NCBI RefSeq assembly: GCF_016924665.1 | Contig: NZ_JAFFJT010000014.1 | Coordinates: 186,001-250,000, forward strand | Origin: Nocardioides sp. SYSU D00038 | GTDB taxonomy: Bacteria; Actinomycetota; Actinomycetes; Propionibacteriales; Nocardioidaceae | DNA: 64,000 nucleotides | Reading direction: 5' to 3' | Shown here: piece after piece, positions 25,092-34,858 of the stretch | Numbering within the stretch: the first letter of the stretch is position 1 | Layout of the letters: every line of letters begins with the position of its first letter | Made by a program: the position numbers and the translations under genes | Notes under the pieces: generated by a model | Databases searched by the model: none | The model's input: the letters and a program-made list of their open reading frames with translations, nothing else | Told to the model about the DNA's origin: nothing

Positions 25092-26254
25092 TGGGCAAGC
25101 AACCCGCCGCGATCGTCGGCGTCGGCCAGACGCACCACAAGGCCAAGCGCACCGACGTCTCCATGGCCGGCCTGTGCCGGGAGGCGATCGACCGCGCGCT
25201 CGCCGATGCCGGGATGGGGCTCGACGACATCGACGCGATCGTCGTCGGCAAGGCGCCGGACCTGTTCGAGGGCGTGATGATGCCCGAGCTGTTCCTCGCC
25301 GAGGCGCTCGGCGCGGCCGGCAAGCCGCTGCTGCGCGTCCACACCGCCGGGTCGGTGGGCGGCTCGACCGCGATCGTCGCCTCGTCGCTGGTGCAGGCCG
25401 GCGTGCACAAGCGGGTGCTGACCGTGGCCTACGAAAAGCAGTCGGAGTCGAACGCGATGTGGGCGCTCTCGGTGCCGCTGCCGTTCAACATGCCCGTCCA
25501 CGCGGGCGCCGGCGGCTACTTCGCCCCCCACGTGCGGTCCTACATCCGGCGTTCGAACGCACCCACCCACGTGGGCGCGATCGTGGCCGCCAAGGACCGC
25601 AACAACGCACTGAAGAACCCCTACGCCCACCTGCACAACGAAGGCACCACCGTCGAGTCGGTGCTCGCCTCGCAGATGCTGTGGGACCCGATCCGCTACG
25701 ACGAGACCTGCCCGTCAAGCGACGGTGCGTGCGCGCTGGTGATCGTCGACGAGGACACCGCGGCCGCCTCGCCCAACCCGGCGTGGATCCACGGCACCGT
25801 GATGCGCTCGGAGGCCACCACCGCCGCCGAGCGCGACCAGGTCAACCCGCAGGCCTCCCGCGACGCCGCGGCCGCGCTGTGGAAGCAGGCCGGCATCACC
25901 AGCCCGATCGACGAGATCGACGCCGCCGAGATCTACGTGCCGTTCTCGTGGTTCGAGCCGATGTGGCTGGAGTCGCTGGGCTTCGCGGCCGAGGGCGACG
26001 GGTGGCGGCTGACCGAGTCGGGCGCCACCGCGATGGACGGCCGGATCCCGGTGAACTGCTCCGGCGGCGTGCTGTCGTCGAACCCCATCGGCGCCTCCGG
26101 CATGCTCCGCTTCGGCGAGGCCGCCCTCCAGGTCCGGGGCGCCGCCGGCGAGCACCAGGTCGACGGCGCCCGCAAGGCGCTCGGCCACGCCTACGGCGGC
26201 GGCTCCCAGTTCTTCGCCATGTGGGTCGTGGGGTCCGAGAAGCCCTCCAGCTGA
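25091..26254 (+). CDS. ltp3: Thiolase-like lipid-transfer protein Ltp3-type
   Basis: 387 aa thiolase-superfamily protein, equivalent to Rv3523. Visible: IVGVGQTHHKAKRTD, the nucleophile-region analogue HTAGSVGGSTAIVA (no Cys at the usual thiolase position), SSDGACALVIVDED and NCSGGVLSSNPIGASG. Start ATG 25091 in a TGATG overlap with ltp4, so the two are translationally coupled and may form a heteromer with the DUF35 protein. Aldolase rather than thiolase chemistry is likely; this is inference. Confidence 0.9.
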   Translation: MGKQPAAIVGVGQTHHKAKRTDVSMAGLCREAIDRALADAGMGLDDIDAIVVGKAPDLFEGVMMPELFLAEALGAAGKPLLRVHTAGSVGGSTAIVASSLVQAGVHKRVLTVAYEKQSESNAMWALSVPLPFNMPVHAGAGGYFAPHVRSYIRRSNAPTHVGAIVAAKDRNNALKNPYAHLHNEGTTVESVLASQMLWDPIRYDETCPSSDGACALVIVDEDTAAASPNPAWIHGTVMRSEATTAAERDQVNPQASRDAAAALWKQAGITSPIDEIDAAEIYVPFSWFEPMWLESLGFAAEGDGWRLTESGATAMDGRIPVNCSGGVLSSNPIGASGMLRFGEAALQVRGAAGEHQVDGARKALGHAYGGGSQFFAMWVVGSEKPSS

Positions 26255-26269
26255 GCCGCGGGGGCACGC

Positions 26270-26286
26270 GTTCGCCCAGGGTGAAC
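26270..26286. promoter_or_regulatory. ClgR-like palindrome before the HTH gene
   Basis: GTTCGCCCAGGGTGAAC, that is GTTCGC-N5-GTGAAC. It is one base off the symmetric GTTCGC-N5-GCGAAC box known for ClgR regulators. It lies 39 bp upstream of TATCGT (26325-26330), a good place for an activator. Confidence 0.65.
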
Positions 26287-26336
26287 ACCCGGTCGGGGCC
26301 GGGACGCGGTGGGGTGGCAGGACCTATCGTCGGGTC

Positions 26337-26654
26337 ATGGGTGACCTCGTCGCATTCCCCCGGCCGTTGTCCGACCGCCCCCCGGCCGAGCCGGAGCCGC
26401 TGTGGCGCGAGGCGGTGGGTCGCGAGCTGCGGGAGGCGCGGCACGACGCGGAGCGGACGCTGGCCGACGTCGCCGAGCGGGCCGGGGTCTCGACCCAGTA
26501 CCTCTCCGAGGTCGAGCGCGGGCTGAAGGAGCCCAGCTCGGAGATCCTCGAGGCGGTCGGAGGAGCGCTCGGGCTGCGCCTGGTCGACCTCACCGGCCGG
26601 GTGGCCCGGCGGCTCTCGACCGGGGTCTCCGGCCCGGTCTGCCTGGCCGCCTGA
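26337..26654 (+). CDS. XRE-family activator, ClgR/PopR-like
   Basis: 105 aa. A short Pro-rich leader is followed by an XRE helix-turn-helix (about residues 28-85) with VGRELREARHDAERTLADVA and GVSTQYLSEVERGLKEPSSE. The last stretch is characteristic of ClgR and PopR, activators of clp protease genes. It ends in CLAA. In Streptomyces PopR two C-terminal alanines mark the protein for ClpP-dependent degradation, so this may be a degron. Leaderless promoter at 26325. A clpP pair lies just beyond the next gene, supporting this role. Confidence 0.85.
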   Translation: MGDLVAFPRPLSDRPPAEPEPLWREAVGRELREARHDAERTLADVAERAGVSTQYLSEVERGLKEPSSEILEAVGGALGLRLVDLTGRVARRLSTGVSGPVCLAA

Positions 26655-26657
26655 GGC

Positions 26658-27440
26658 TCAGAAGCCGGGGAACACCGCGCGCAGGTCGTCGAGCGTGACC
26701 TGCCCCTCGACCCGCACGTCGGCCGGCGTGCGCTCGGGCCCGAGCCGACCGCCGATGAGACGCACCAACGCCCCCGGACGGCCGAAGAAGGTGGCGGTCG
26801 CCGCGTCGGTGCCGGGACGCACCGACACCGTCTCGTCGACGATCGCGATGCTGTGGGTGCCGGCCCCGACCACCGCGGACGTCGCCAGCCGGTCGGGCTT
26901 GGCGGTGAAGCCGAGCAGGAACGCCAGCGGGCCGGCGAGGTGGTCGAGCACCGCCACCGCCGCCGCGTCGTCGACCTCGGCGTCGGGGTCGAGCCCCACC
27001 CGGACGTCCCAGGCGTGCTGGGCGACCTCGTTGAGCCGCATGCCGAGCGGCACGATGACCGGCACCGGCTGGGGCAGGAAGCCGAGGTCGACCTGGACCG
27101 AGGCGACCTGCTCGGCGGTGAGCACCTCGACCGCCTCGACGTAGCGCTGGTCGTGCTCGACGAACCCCTCGGCCTGCTCGCGCGGCGAGGCGGCGTCCCA
27201 GCGGTCCCAGACGGCCTGGTTGTCGGCCTCCCCCGGCTCCTCGCCGGCCACGGCGGCGGCGAGCCGCGGGAGCATGATCTCGGCCTGGCTGCCCAGGTGG
27301 GAGAGCACGTCGGCGAGCGTCCAGTCCTCGGCACCCGACGGCGCAGCGAGCTGGTCGTCGGAGAGCTGCTGCACCAGGTCGGTGAGCGCGTCGTGGTGGG
27401 TGCGCAGGGCGGAGACGGTGCGGGAGGCGAGGTCGGTCAC
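26658..27440 (-). CDS. Mycothiol-dependent maleylpyruvate isomerase-family protein
   Basis: 260 aa. The N-terminal DinB/MDMPI-like helical domain shows [25 protein letters not shown] and a metal-binding-type histidine pattern ([28 protein letters not shown]). The C-terminal domain resembles the MDMPI C-terminal/SCP2-like part. These enzymes use mycothiol for transfer or detoxification. Its GTG start overlaps the stop of the upstream clpP by 4 nt (GTGA), placing it in the clpP operon. Substrate unknown. Confidence 0.85.
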   Translation of the reverse strand: MTDLASRTVSALRTHHDALTDLVQQLSDDQLAAPSGAEDWTLADVLSHLGSQAEIMLPRLAAAVAGEEPGEADNQAVWDRWDAASPREQAEGFVEHDQRYVEAVEVLTAEQVASVQVDLGFLPQPVPVIVPLGMRLNEVAQHAWDVRVGLDPDAEVDDAAAVAVLDHLAGPLAFLLGFTAKPDRLATSAVVGAGTHSIAIVDETVSVRPGTDAATATFFGRPGALVRLIGGRLGPERTPADVRVEGQVTLDDLRAVFPGF

Positions 27441-28051
27441 GCCCCGATCATGGCAGCCGGTGTCTTGCGCGAGTCGAGCACGCCGTCCGCGACGCCGTAG
27501 GCCACCGCCTGCGCGGCGTCGAGCACCAGGTCGCGGTCGGTGTCGGCGCGGAGCCGCTCGACGGGCTGCCCGGTGTGCCGCACCAGGATCTCCTCCATCT
27601 GCGCCCGCAGGCGGACGATCTCCTTCGCCTGCAGGGCCAGGTCGGGCAGCGTGCCCTGCCCACCACCCGACGGCTGGTGGAGCACCACCCGCGAGTGCGG
27701 CAGCACCATCCGGCTACCCGGCTCGCCCGCCGCCAGCAGCACGGCCGCCGACGACCCCGCCTGCCCGATGCAGGTGGTGCCGACCGTGGGCCGGATGAAC
27801 TGCAGGGTGTCGTAGATCGCGAGCATCGCCGTCACCGAGCCGCCGGGTGAGTTGAGGTAGAGGTTGATGTGGCCCTCGGGGTTCTCCGACTCCAGGTGCA
27901 GGAGCTGGGCGATCACGACGTTGGCGACGCCGTCGTCGATCTCGGTGCCGATGTAGACGATCCGGTCGGTGAGCAGCCGGCTGTAGATGTCGACCGCCCG
28001 CTCGCCGCGCACGGTCTTCTCCACGACGCTGGGGATCGTGTAGGTGCTCAT
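27437..28051 (-). CDS. clpP: ATP-dependent Clp protease proteolytic subunit (second gene of pair)
   Basis: 204-aa serine protease subunit of the double-heptamer ClpP chamber. Catalytic Ser100 is in [11 protein letters not shown] and His125 in [11 protein letters not shown]; a catalytic Asp candidate lies in the [11 protein letters not shown] segment. It overlaps the upstream clpP by 4 nt, so the two subunits are made together and probably form a mixed ring. Together with the PopR-like gene nearby, this fits a conditional ClpP3/ClpP4-type pair rather than the essential ClpP1P2. No tig or clpX lies adjacent. Confidence 0.92.
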   Translation of the reverse strand: MSTYTIPSVVEKTVRGERAVDIYSRLLTDRIVYIGTEIDDGVANVVIAQLLHLESENPEGHINLYLNSPGGSVTAMLAIYDTLQFIRPTVGTTCIGQAGSSAAVLLAAGEPGSRMVLPHSRVVLHQPSGGGQGTLPDLALQAKEIVRLRAQMEEILVRHTGQPVERLRADTDRDLVLDAAQAVAYGVADGVLDSRKTPAAMIGA

Positions 28052-28647
28052 CGGGCCACCGTCTCGAACGCCGCGCCCACCCGGGCCGGCGTCACCGACG
28101 CCACGTCGCTGATCACCGCGTCGACGAAGCCGTAGTCGCGGGCCTCCTCGGCGGTGAACCACTTGTCGCGCAGGGCGTCGCGCTCCACCTTCTCGACCGG
28201 CTGCCCGGTGTGGTGGGCCGTGAGCCGCATCATCACGTCCTTGACGTGCTCGAGGTTCTCGGCCTGGATCTCGATGTCGATGGCGGTCCCGCCGATGCCG
28301 GCCGAGCCCTGGTGGAGCAGCACCCGCGCGTGGGGCAGGGCGAACCGCTTGCCGGGCGTGCCCGCCGTCAGGAGGAACTGGCCCATGCTCGCGGCCAGCC
28401 CCATCGCCAGCGTGCTCACGTCGTTGGGGATCAGCTGCATGGTGTCGTAGATGGCCAGCCCGGCGCTGACCGAGCCACCGGGCGAGTTGATGTAGAGGCT
28501 GATGTCGCGGTGGGGGTCCTCGGCCGACAGGAGCAGGAGCTCGGCGCAGAGCCGGTTCGCGATCTCGTCGTCGACCTCCTGCCCCAGCACGAGGATGCGC
28601 TGGTGGAGCAGCCGGTCGGCCGCGGAGAGGTGTGCTGTCTGGGTCAT
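28048..28647 (-). CDS. clpP: ATP-dependent Clp protease proteolytic subunit (first gene of pair)
   Basis: 199 aa. Catalytic Ser87 is in [11 protein letters not shown], His112 in [11 protein letters not shown], and an Asp candidate in [11 protein letters not shown]. Promoter-proximal gene of the clpP-clpP-isomerase operon. ATG 28647 follows GGAGG closely. A palindrome resembling the Streptomyces PopR box is 54 bp upstream, suggesting activation by the nearby XRE regulator when normal ClpP activity falls. Assignment to the ClpP3/P4 subtype is inferred from context, not measured. Confidence 0.92.
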   Translation of the reverse strand: MTQTAHLSAADRLLHQRILVLGQEVDDEIANRLCAELLLLSAEDPHRDISLYINSPGGSVSAGLAIYDTMQLIPNDVSTLAMGLAASMGQFLLTAGTPGKRFALPHARVLLHQGSAGIGGTAIDIEIQAENLEHVKDVMMRLTAHHTGQPVEKVERDALRDKWFTAEEARDYGFVDAVISDVASVTPARVGAAFETVAR

Positions 28648-28700
28648 GCCTCCAGCGTGCAGCGGGCCTCGCCCGCCGGACCAGCGGATCTGCCGTGGGC

Positions 28701-28721
28701 GGTTCTGCTGTCGGCGGAACC
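28701..28721. promoter_or_regulatory. PopR-like box, clpP pair / map
   Basis: A 21-bp inverted repeat whose core reads TTCTGCT-GTC-GGCGGAA. This agrees with the Streptomyces PopR box as I recall it (TTCTGCC-N3-GGCAGAA) apart from two bases. It lies in the divergent gap, 7 bp before the putative map -10 box at 28728, so the regulator could also affect map. Confidence 0.6.
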
Positions 28722-28727
28722 ACTGCC

Positions 28728-28733
28728 TAGGCT
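28728..28733 (+). promoter_or_regulatory. Putative -10 of leaderless map
   Basis: TAGGCT, 6 nt before ATG 28740. Confidence 0.45.
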
Positions 28734-28739
28734 GCTCCC

Positions 28740-29507
28740 ATGATCGAGCTCAGGACGCCGGCCCAGATCGAGCAGATGCGACCCGCGGGTCGCTTCGTGG
28801 CCGAGGTGATCACTGCCCTGGGCGAGGCCGCGGACGTCGGCGTGAACCTGCTCGACCTCGACGCCCTGGCGCACCGGATGATCAAGGAGCGCGGCGCGGA
28901 GTCGTGCTACATCGACTACCACCCGTCGTTCGGCGCGATGCCGTTCGGCAAGGTGCTGTGCACGTCGGTCAACGACGCGGTGCTGCACGGGCTGCCCCAC
29001 GACTACACGCTGCGCGACGGCGACCTGCTCTCGGTCGACTTCGCCGCCAGCGTCGACGGCTGGGTGGCCGACTCGGCGCTCAGCGTCGTCGTCGGCACCC
29101 CGCGCGAGGAGGACCTGCGGCTGATCGACACCACGGCCCGCGCCCTCGACGCCGCGATCGCCCAGGCCCGCCCCGGCAACCGGGTGGGCGACATCTCGGC
29201 CGCGATCGGTGCCGTCGCGCGCGAGGCGGGGCTGTCGGTCAACCTCCAGTTCGGCGGGCACGGGGTGGGGCGCACCATGCACGGCGACCCGCACATCTCC
29301 AACGACGGCCGCCCGGGTCGCGGGCTCAAGCTCCGCCCGGGCCTGGTCATCGCGATCGAGCCGTGGTTCCTGCACACCACCGACGAGATCTTCACCGACC
29401 CCGACGGCTGGACCCTGCGCAGCGCCGACGGCTCGCGCGGCGCGCACATGGAGCACACGGTGGCGATCACCGCCGACGGACCGCTGGTGCTCACCGCCCG
29501 CGACTGA
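28740..29507 (+). CDS. map: Type I methionine aminopeptidase
   Basis: 255-aa cytosolic metallopeptidase removing N-terminal Met. The five metal ligands of the pita-bread fold are in place: Asp in LLSVDFAASVDGW, Asp in ADSALSVVVG, His in GGHGVGRTMHG, Glu in AIEPWF and Glu in HMEHTVAIT. The extra N-terminal zinc-ribbon of some actinobacterial MetAPs is absent. A single-gene unit diverging from the clpP pair. Confidence 0.95.
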   Translation: MIELRTPAQIEQMRPAGRFVAEVITALGEAADVGVNLLDLDALAHRMIKERGAESCYIDYHPSFGAMPFGKVLCTSVNDAVLHGLPHDYTLRDGDLLSVDFAASVDGWVADSALSVVVGTPREEDLRLIDTTARALDAAIAQARPGNRVGDISAAIGAVAREAGLSVNLQFGGHGVGRTMHGDPHISNDGRPGRGLKLRPGLVIAIEPWFLHTTDEIFTDPDGWTLRSADGSRGAHMEHTVAITADGPLVLTARD

Positions 29508-29542
29508 GCCTGGCCAGGCCGACGCCGGTCGGCTGGGGAGGC

Positions 29543-30109
29543 TCAGAGGAAGCGGGCCAGCTTCGACACGGCCTGGGTGGGGTCGGTGGCCGCGATCCCC
29601 TCGCCGATGGCCTCGATCGTCCAGCCGGCACCGGCGCGCACGAGCTTGCAGAGCACCAGCCCGGTCTCCGGCACGCCGAGGGAGAGGGTGTAGCGGGCCA
29701 GCTCCTCGTCGGTCTCGTCGTCGACGACCCGGCAGTAGGCGTTGTGGACCCACTCCAAGCCATGTCCCTGGAAGCTGCTCACCATCATGAAGATGACGTC
29801 GACGGGCCCGTGCACGCGGTCGAGGTCGATGACCACCACCTCGTCGTCGCCCTCGCCGGAGCCGCTGCGGTTGTCGCCCTGGTGGACGACGGACCCGTCG
29901 CGGGTCGCGAGGTGGTTGAAGAACGCGAGGTCGAACAGCGCGCCGCCGGAGAACTGGACCGCCGAGGCGTCGAGGTCGATCTCGGGGGCCCCGGTGCCGA
30001 TGAAGCCGGCGGTGCGGGACTTGTCCCAGCCCACGCCCATCCGCACCCGGGTCAGCGCCCGGCCCCCGGCCTCCAGCGCCAGCTCCTGCCCCACCACCAG
30101 CTCGGTCAT
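29543..30109 (-). CDS. TerD-family calcium-binding stress protein
   Basis: 188 aa TerD domain, with characteristic Asp-rich calcium-binding segments: IDLDASAVQF, HQGDNRSGSGEGDDEVVVIDLDRV, and LSLGVPETGLVLCKLVRAG near the C-terminus. Members occur in tellurite/chemical stress loci, but no other ter genes are near. Cytosolic. Converges on map with a 35-bp gap. Confidence 0.88.
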   Translation of the reverse strand: MTELVVGQELALEAGGRALTRVRMGVGWDKSRTAGFIGTGAPEIDLDASAVQFSGGALFDLAFFNHLATRDGSVVHQGDNRSGSGEGDDEVVVIDLDRVHGPVDVIFMMVSSFQGHGLEWVHNAYCRVVDDETDEELARYTLSLGVPETGLVLCKLVRAGAGWTIEAIGEGIAATDPTQAVSKLARFL

Positions 30110-30205
30110 CGCGGCCCTCCCGTCGTCGTGCGTCGCGAGGCCGAACCTACCCCCGCCCGGGTCGACGGACCCGCGCGCCGGGTGCGGGTCAGCGACGACG
30201 GCGGG

Positions 30206-31444
30206 TCAGTAGGTGACCTGGAGCTCCTTGATGCCGTTGATCCAGGAGTGCCGCAGCCGGCGGGGGTCGCCGGCCTTGGCGATGTCGGGGGCGTGCTCGG
30301 CGAGGGCCTCGAAGATCAGCCGGATCTCCTGGCGGGCCAGGTTGGCGCCCACGCAGTAGTGGGCGCCGTGCCCGCCGAAGCCCACGTGGGGGTTGTGGTC
30401 GCGGGTGATGTCGAAGCGGAACGGGTCCTCGAAGACGTCCTCGTCGAAGTTCGCGCTGGCGTACCAGAGCGCGACCCGCTGCCCCTTGCGCACCGGCACC
30501 CCGCCGACCTCGGTGTCGGTCAGCGCGGTGCGCTGGAAGACGCTCACCGGGGTGGCCCAGCGGACGACCTCGTCGACCATGGTCGCCGGGCGCTCCTTCT
30601 TCCACAGCTCCCACTGGTCGGGATTGTCGAGGAAGGCGTTCATCCCGTGGCTGATCGCGTTGCGGGTGGTCTCGTTGCCGGCCACCGCGAGCAGGATCAC
30701 GAAGTAGCCGAACTCGTCGTCGGTGAGGCCGCGACCGTCCTTGTCGGCGTGGACGAGCTTGCTGACGATGTCGTCGCGCGGGTTGGCCTGGCGGTCGGCC
30801 GACATCACCATCGAGTAGCCCAGCAGCTCGGCGGCGGCCACGTCGGGCTCGCCCTCGATCTCGGGGTCGTCGGAGGCGAGCATCTGGTTGGACCAGTCGA
30901 AGATCTTGTGCCGGTCCTCCTGCGGGATGCCGATCAGCTCGGCGATCGCCTGCAGCGGCAGCTCGGCGGCGACGTCCTCGACGAAGTTGCCCCGGCCGCG
31001 GGCGACGGCAGCCTTGACGATCTCCTGGGCCCGCAGGGTCATCACCTCCTCGAGCGCGTTGATCGCTCGGGGGGTGAACCCGCGGGAGATGATGCCCCGG
31101 GTGTGGGTGTGCTCGGGCGGGTCCTGGTTGATCAGGATCATCCGCTGGAGCTCGACCTGCTCGCGCGTCATCCCCTCGGAGAACCGGATGATCGCGCCGT
31201 TCTCGTAGGTCGACCAGTCCTTGGAGTTCTTGGAGATCGCGGCGACGTCGGCGTGCTTGGTCACCGCGAAGTAGCCGGGACCGCACTCCTCCGCCATGCC
31301 GTCGTAGCTGCCGGGTGCCTGCTCGATCCACTTCACCGGCTCGCTGCGGCGCAGCGCCCGGAACTCGTCGTGAGGGATCGCGACCTCGTTGACGAAGGGA
31401 TCGGTGAAGTCGAACCCGTCCGGGATCAGGTCGGTCTGCGTCAC
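30206..31444 (-). CDS. cyp125: Cytochrome P450 CYP125, steroid C26/27-monooxygenase
   Basis: 412 aa. Starts side-chain breakdown by oxidising the terminal methyl of cholesterol or cholestenone to the 26/27-acid. P450 landmarks: I-helix AVAGNETTRNAI (acid/alcohol pair replaced by Asn-Glu-Thr-Thr as in CYP125), ExxR-region VDEVVRWATPV, and haem loop FGGHGAHYCVGANLAR with the thiolate Cys. GTG start with GGGAG upstream. Divergent from fadA5, exactly as Rv3545c/Rv3546. Confidence 0.96.
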   Translation of the reverse strand: MTQTDLIPDGFDFTDPFVNEVAIPHDEFRALRRSEPVKWIEQAPGSYDGMAEECGPGYFAVTKHADVAAISKNSKDWSTYENGAIIRFSEGMTREQVELQRMILINQDPPEHTHTRGIISRGFTPRAINALEEVMTLRAQEIVKAAVARGRGNFVEDVAAELPLQAIAELIGIPQEDRHKIFDWSNQMLASDDPEIEGEPDVAAAELLGYSMVMSADRQANPRDDIVSKLVHADKDGRGLTDDEFGYFVILLAVAGNETTRNAISHGMNAFLDNPDQWELWKKERPATMVDEVVRWATPVSVFQRTALTDTEVGGVPVRKGQRVALWYASANFDEDVFEDPFRFDITRDHNPHVGFGGHGAHYCVGANLARQEIRLIFEALAEHAPDIAKAGDPRRLRHSWINGIKELQVTY

Positions 31445-31468
31445 TGGCTGCTCTCCCTCGCGAAGACT

Positions 31469-31480
31469 GGAACACGTTCT
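31469..31480. promoter_or_regulatory. KstR-type operator, cyp125 side
   Basis: GGAACACGTTCT, one mismatch from the perfect palindrome, 25 bp from the cyp125 start. On the minus strand it merges into CAGTCT, a poorer -10 than elsewhere, followed by a real leader with a ribosome-binding site. Confidence 0.8.
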
Positions 31481-31531
31481 AGTGAGAGAGGTTACATACT
31501 CACGGTAGGTATTGGAAGGTTGTCGCCAGCG

Positions 31532-31543
31532 AGAACGTGTTCT
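31532..31543. promoter_or_regulatory. KstR-type operator, fadA5 side
   Basis: AGAACGTGTTCT, perfect palindrome merging into TAGTTT (31543-31548), 6 nt before the fadA5 ATG. Confidence 0.85.
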
Positions 31544-31545
31544 AG

Positions 31546-32718
<1,173 letters not shown>

Positions 32719-32727
32719 GGCCCGACC

Positions 32728-33915
32728 TCAGCCGGCACCCGGCTCGGTCAGCGCGTAGGTGAGCGCCGGTGCGGCGTGCCGCATGGAGTACTGCGGCGGC
32801 GGCCCCGGGTCGCCCAGGCGCACCACGACCGTGTGCGTCCGCGGGTCGACCATCACCACCTGCCCGCCGAGGCCGAGCATCGCGAAGAACCGCTCGGGCG
32901 AGTCGGGAGCGAGCTGCTCGTCGGTCGCCTCGACGGTGCCGGAGGCCCCGACCAACGGGCCCTTGCGGTTGAGCCACCACAGGTAGCCGTAGCCGGCGTT
33001 GAGGCGGGGGGCGGACTGGCGGGTCGAGGCGGTCACCCACGACCGGGGCACGACCTGCTCGCCGTACCAGGACCCGCCGTCGGCGTAGAGCTGGCCGAGT
33101 CGGGCCAGGTCGAGGCAGGTGCTGGTCATGCCGAAGAACAGGTTCGTCGACCGGCCGCTGTCGTCGTGGCTGAGCTCGGTGTCGAGCATGCCCAGGGGTG
33201 CGAACAGCCGCTTGCGGGCGAAGTCGGCAGGGTCCTCGCCGGTGGCCTCGCGCAGCACCCGGTCGAGGACCTGGATGGCGGCGTTGTTGTAGATCCACTC
33301 CTCGCCGGGCTCGGTGGCCTGGCCGAGCCCGACGGCGTAGCGGGTGCGGTCGGGGGCGGCGAACAGGTCCTCGTAGTCGCTCTTGGGCGTCCAGAACCGG
33401 CCGCTGGTGTTGGTGAGCAGGTCGCGGATCGTGACCTCGGCGGAGTCGGTGCCGCGCCACTCGCTGACGTAGTCGGAGACCGGGTCGGAGATGTCGAGGT
33501 CGCCGTCGGCCTGCGCGATGCCGACCAGGATGCCGGCGACGGTCTTGGTGACGGAGTAGACGTCGCGCGGGTCGGAGCCCAGCACGTCGCCGTCGTCCCA
33601 GTTCCACTCCCCCACGACCGAGCCCTTGCGGGTGACCACGAAGCAGGACGAGCCGAACCGGTTGGCCTCGTCGGCGACCTCGTCCAGCCGGCCGGCGTCG
33701 AACCCGAGGTCCTCCGGTTCCGCGCGTGGCCACTCGCCGGTGGGTGAGGCGCCGCCCGACGGGTCTGCCGACGCCGACGGGTCGTCGGTGGCCGAGGGCG
33801 ACTCGCTCGCGTCGAGGTCGGCCGCGGGCGGGTCGTCGCTGCAGGCGGCGAACAGGCCGAGCGCGAGCAGGAGGCCGGTGGCCCCGGCGAGGCGGCGGGC
33901 GGAGGGGCTCGTCAC
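32728..33915 (-). CDS. Lipoprotein serine hydrolase (class C beta-lactamase fold)
   Basis: About 395 aa. The signal peptide ends in lipobox GLFAAC, so the mature protein is lipid-anchored outside. A Ser/Asp/Pro-rich spacer follows, then a beta-lactamase/D-aminopeptidase fold: SxxK motif in VYSVTKTVAG, YNN-type motif in EWIYNNAAIQV, and an LGLGGQVVMVD strand near the end. Substrate unknown (peptide or ester). GTG 33915 is favoured over TTG 33924 because TACCTT lies 7 nt before it. Converges on fadA5. Confidence 0.88.
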   Translation of the reverse strand: MTSPSARRLAGATGLLLALGLFAACSDDPPAADLDASESPSATDDPSASADPSGGASPTGEWPRAEPEDLGFDAGRLDEVADEANRFGSSCFVVTRKGSVVGEWNWDDGDVLGSDPRDVYSVTKTVAGILVGIAQADGDLDISDPVSDYVSEWRGTDSAEVTIRDLLTNTSGRFWTPKSDYEDLFAAPDRTRYAVGLGQATEPGEEWIYNNAAIQVLDRVLREATGEDPADFARKRLFAPLGMLDTELSHDDSGRSTNLFFGMTSTCLDLARLGQLYADGGSWYGEQVVPRSWVTASTRQSAPRLNAGYGYLWWLNRKGPLVGASGTVEATDEQLAPDSPERFFAMLGLGGQVVMVDPRTHTVVVRLGDPGPPPQYSMRHAAPALTYALTEPGAG

Positions 33916-33934
33916 GCTGCCCAAGGTACCGGCG

Positions 33935-34816
33935 TCAGGCGCCGTAGACCGGCTCCGGGGTCGGCGCCTCGGCGAGCAGGTCGCGCAGGGCCGGCCCGAC
34001 CTCGGCCGCCTCCCACCGACGGCCGAGGTCGCGCGCGGGTCCGTGGGACCAGCCGTTCTCGACGGTGACCTTGCCGCCGTCGATCTCGATCACCCGGCCG
34101 GTCACGTCGCCGGCCTCCTCCGAGGCCAGCCACGCCACGACCGGGGAGTTGTCCTCGGGCAGCGCCATCTGCGAGGTGTCGAAGGCGCCCTCGGTCATCC
34201 GGGTGCGCGCCACCGGGGCGATGGCGTTGACGGTCACGCCGTAGCGGCCCAGCTCCTGGGCGGCGACGAGCGTGAGCCCGGCGATGCCCGCCTTGGCCGC
34301 CGAGTACGTCGCCTGGCCCACCGAGCCCTGCAGCCCCGCGCCGGAGGAGGTGTTGACCACCCGGGCCGCGCGCTGGCGACCGGCCTTGGCCTCGGCCCGC
34401 CAGTAGGCGCCCGCGTGGCGCAGCGGGGCGAAGTGGCCCTTGAGGTGCACCCGGACCACGGCGTCCCACTCCTCCTCGGAGGTGTTGACCAGCATCCGGT
34501 CGCGCACGAAGCCGGCGTTGTTGACCAGCACGTCGAGCCCGCCCCACTCCTCGATCGCCTGCTGCACCATGGCCGCGGCCTGCTCGAAGTCGGCGACGTC
34601 GGCACCGTTGGCGGCAGCCCGGCCGCCCGCCGCGCGGATCTCGGCGACCACCTCGTCGGCGGGCGACTCGCCGGTGCCCTCGCCGGCGAGCGAGACGCCG
34701 TAGTCGTTGACGAGCACGGCCGCGCCGTGGCGGGCCAGCTCGAGGGCGTGGGCGCGGCCGATGCCGCGGCCGGCTCCGGTGACGATGGCGACGCGGCCGT
34801 CCAGCAGTCCGGTCAC
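33935..34816 (-). CDS. SDR oxidoreductase, Rv3548c-like
   Basis: 293-aa short-chain dehydrogenase of the C/D-ring module. Cofactor loop TGAGRGIGRAHALEL, NNAG at VLVNNAGFVRD, catalytic Ser in VVNTSSGAGLQG and YSAAK (Tyr-x-x-x-Lys). Like other SDRs near MaoC-type steroid and peroxisomal enzymes it has a long C-terminal extension. Lies 42 bp after the next SDR and probably shares its KstR2-type promoter. Exact substrate in HIP breakdown not known to me. Confidence 0.88.
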   Translation of the reverse strand: MTGLLDGRVAIVTGAGRGIGRAHALELARHGAAVLVNDYGVSLAGEGTGESPADEVVAEIRAAGGRAAANGADVADFEQAAAMVQQAIEEWGGLDVLVNNAGFVRDRMLVNTSEEEWDAVVRVHLKGHFAPLRHAGAYWRAEAKAGRQRAARVVNTSSGAGLQGSVGQATYSAAKAGIAGLTLVAAQELGRYGVTVNAIAPVARTRMTEGAFDTSQMALPEDNSPVVAWLASEEAGDVTGRVIEIDGGKVTVENGWSHGPARDLGRRWEAAEVGPALRDLLAEAPTPEPVYGA

Positions 34817-34858
34817 AGTGGCTCCTCGGGGTCGGGGGTGGGCTGGTGCAGGGGCAGG

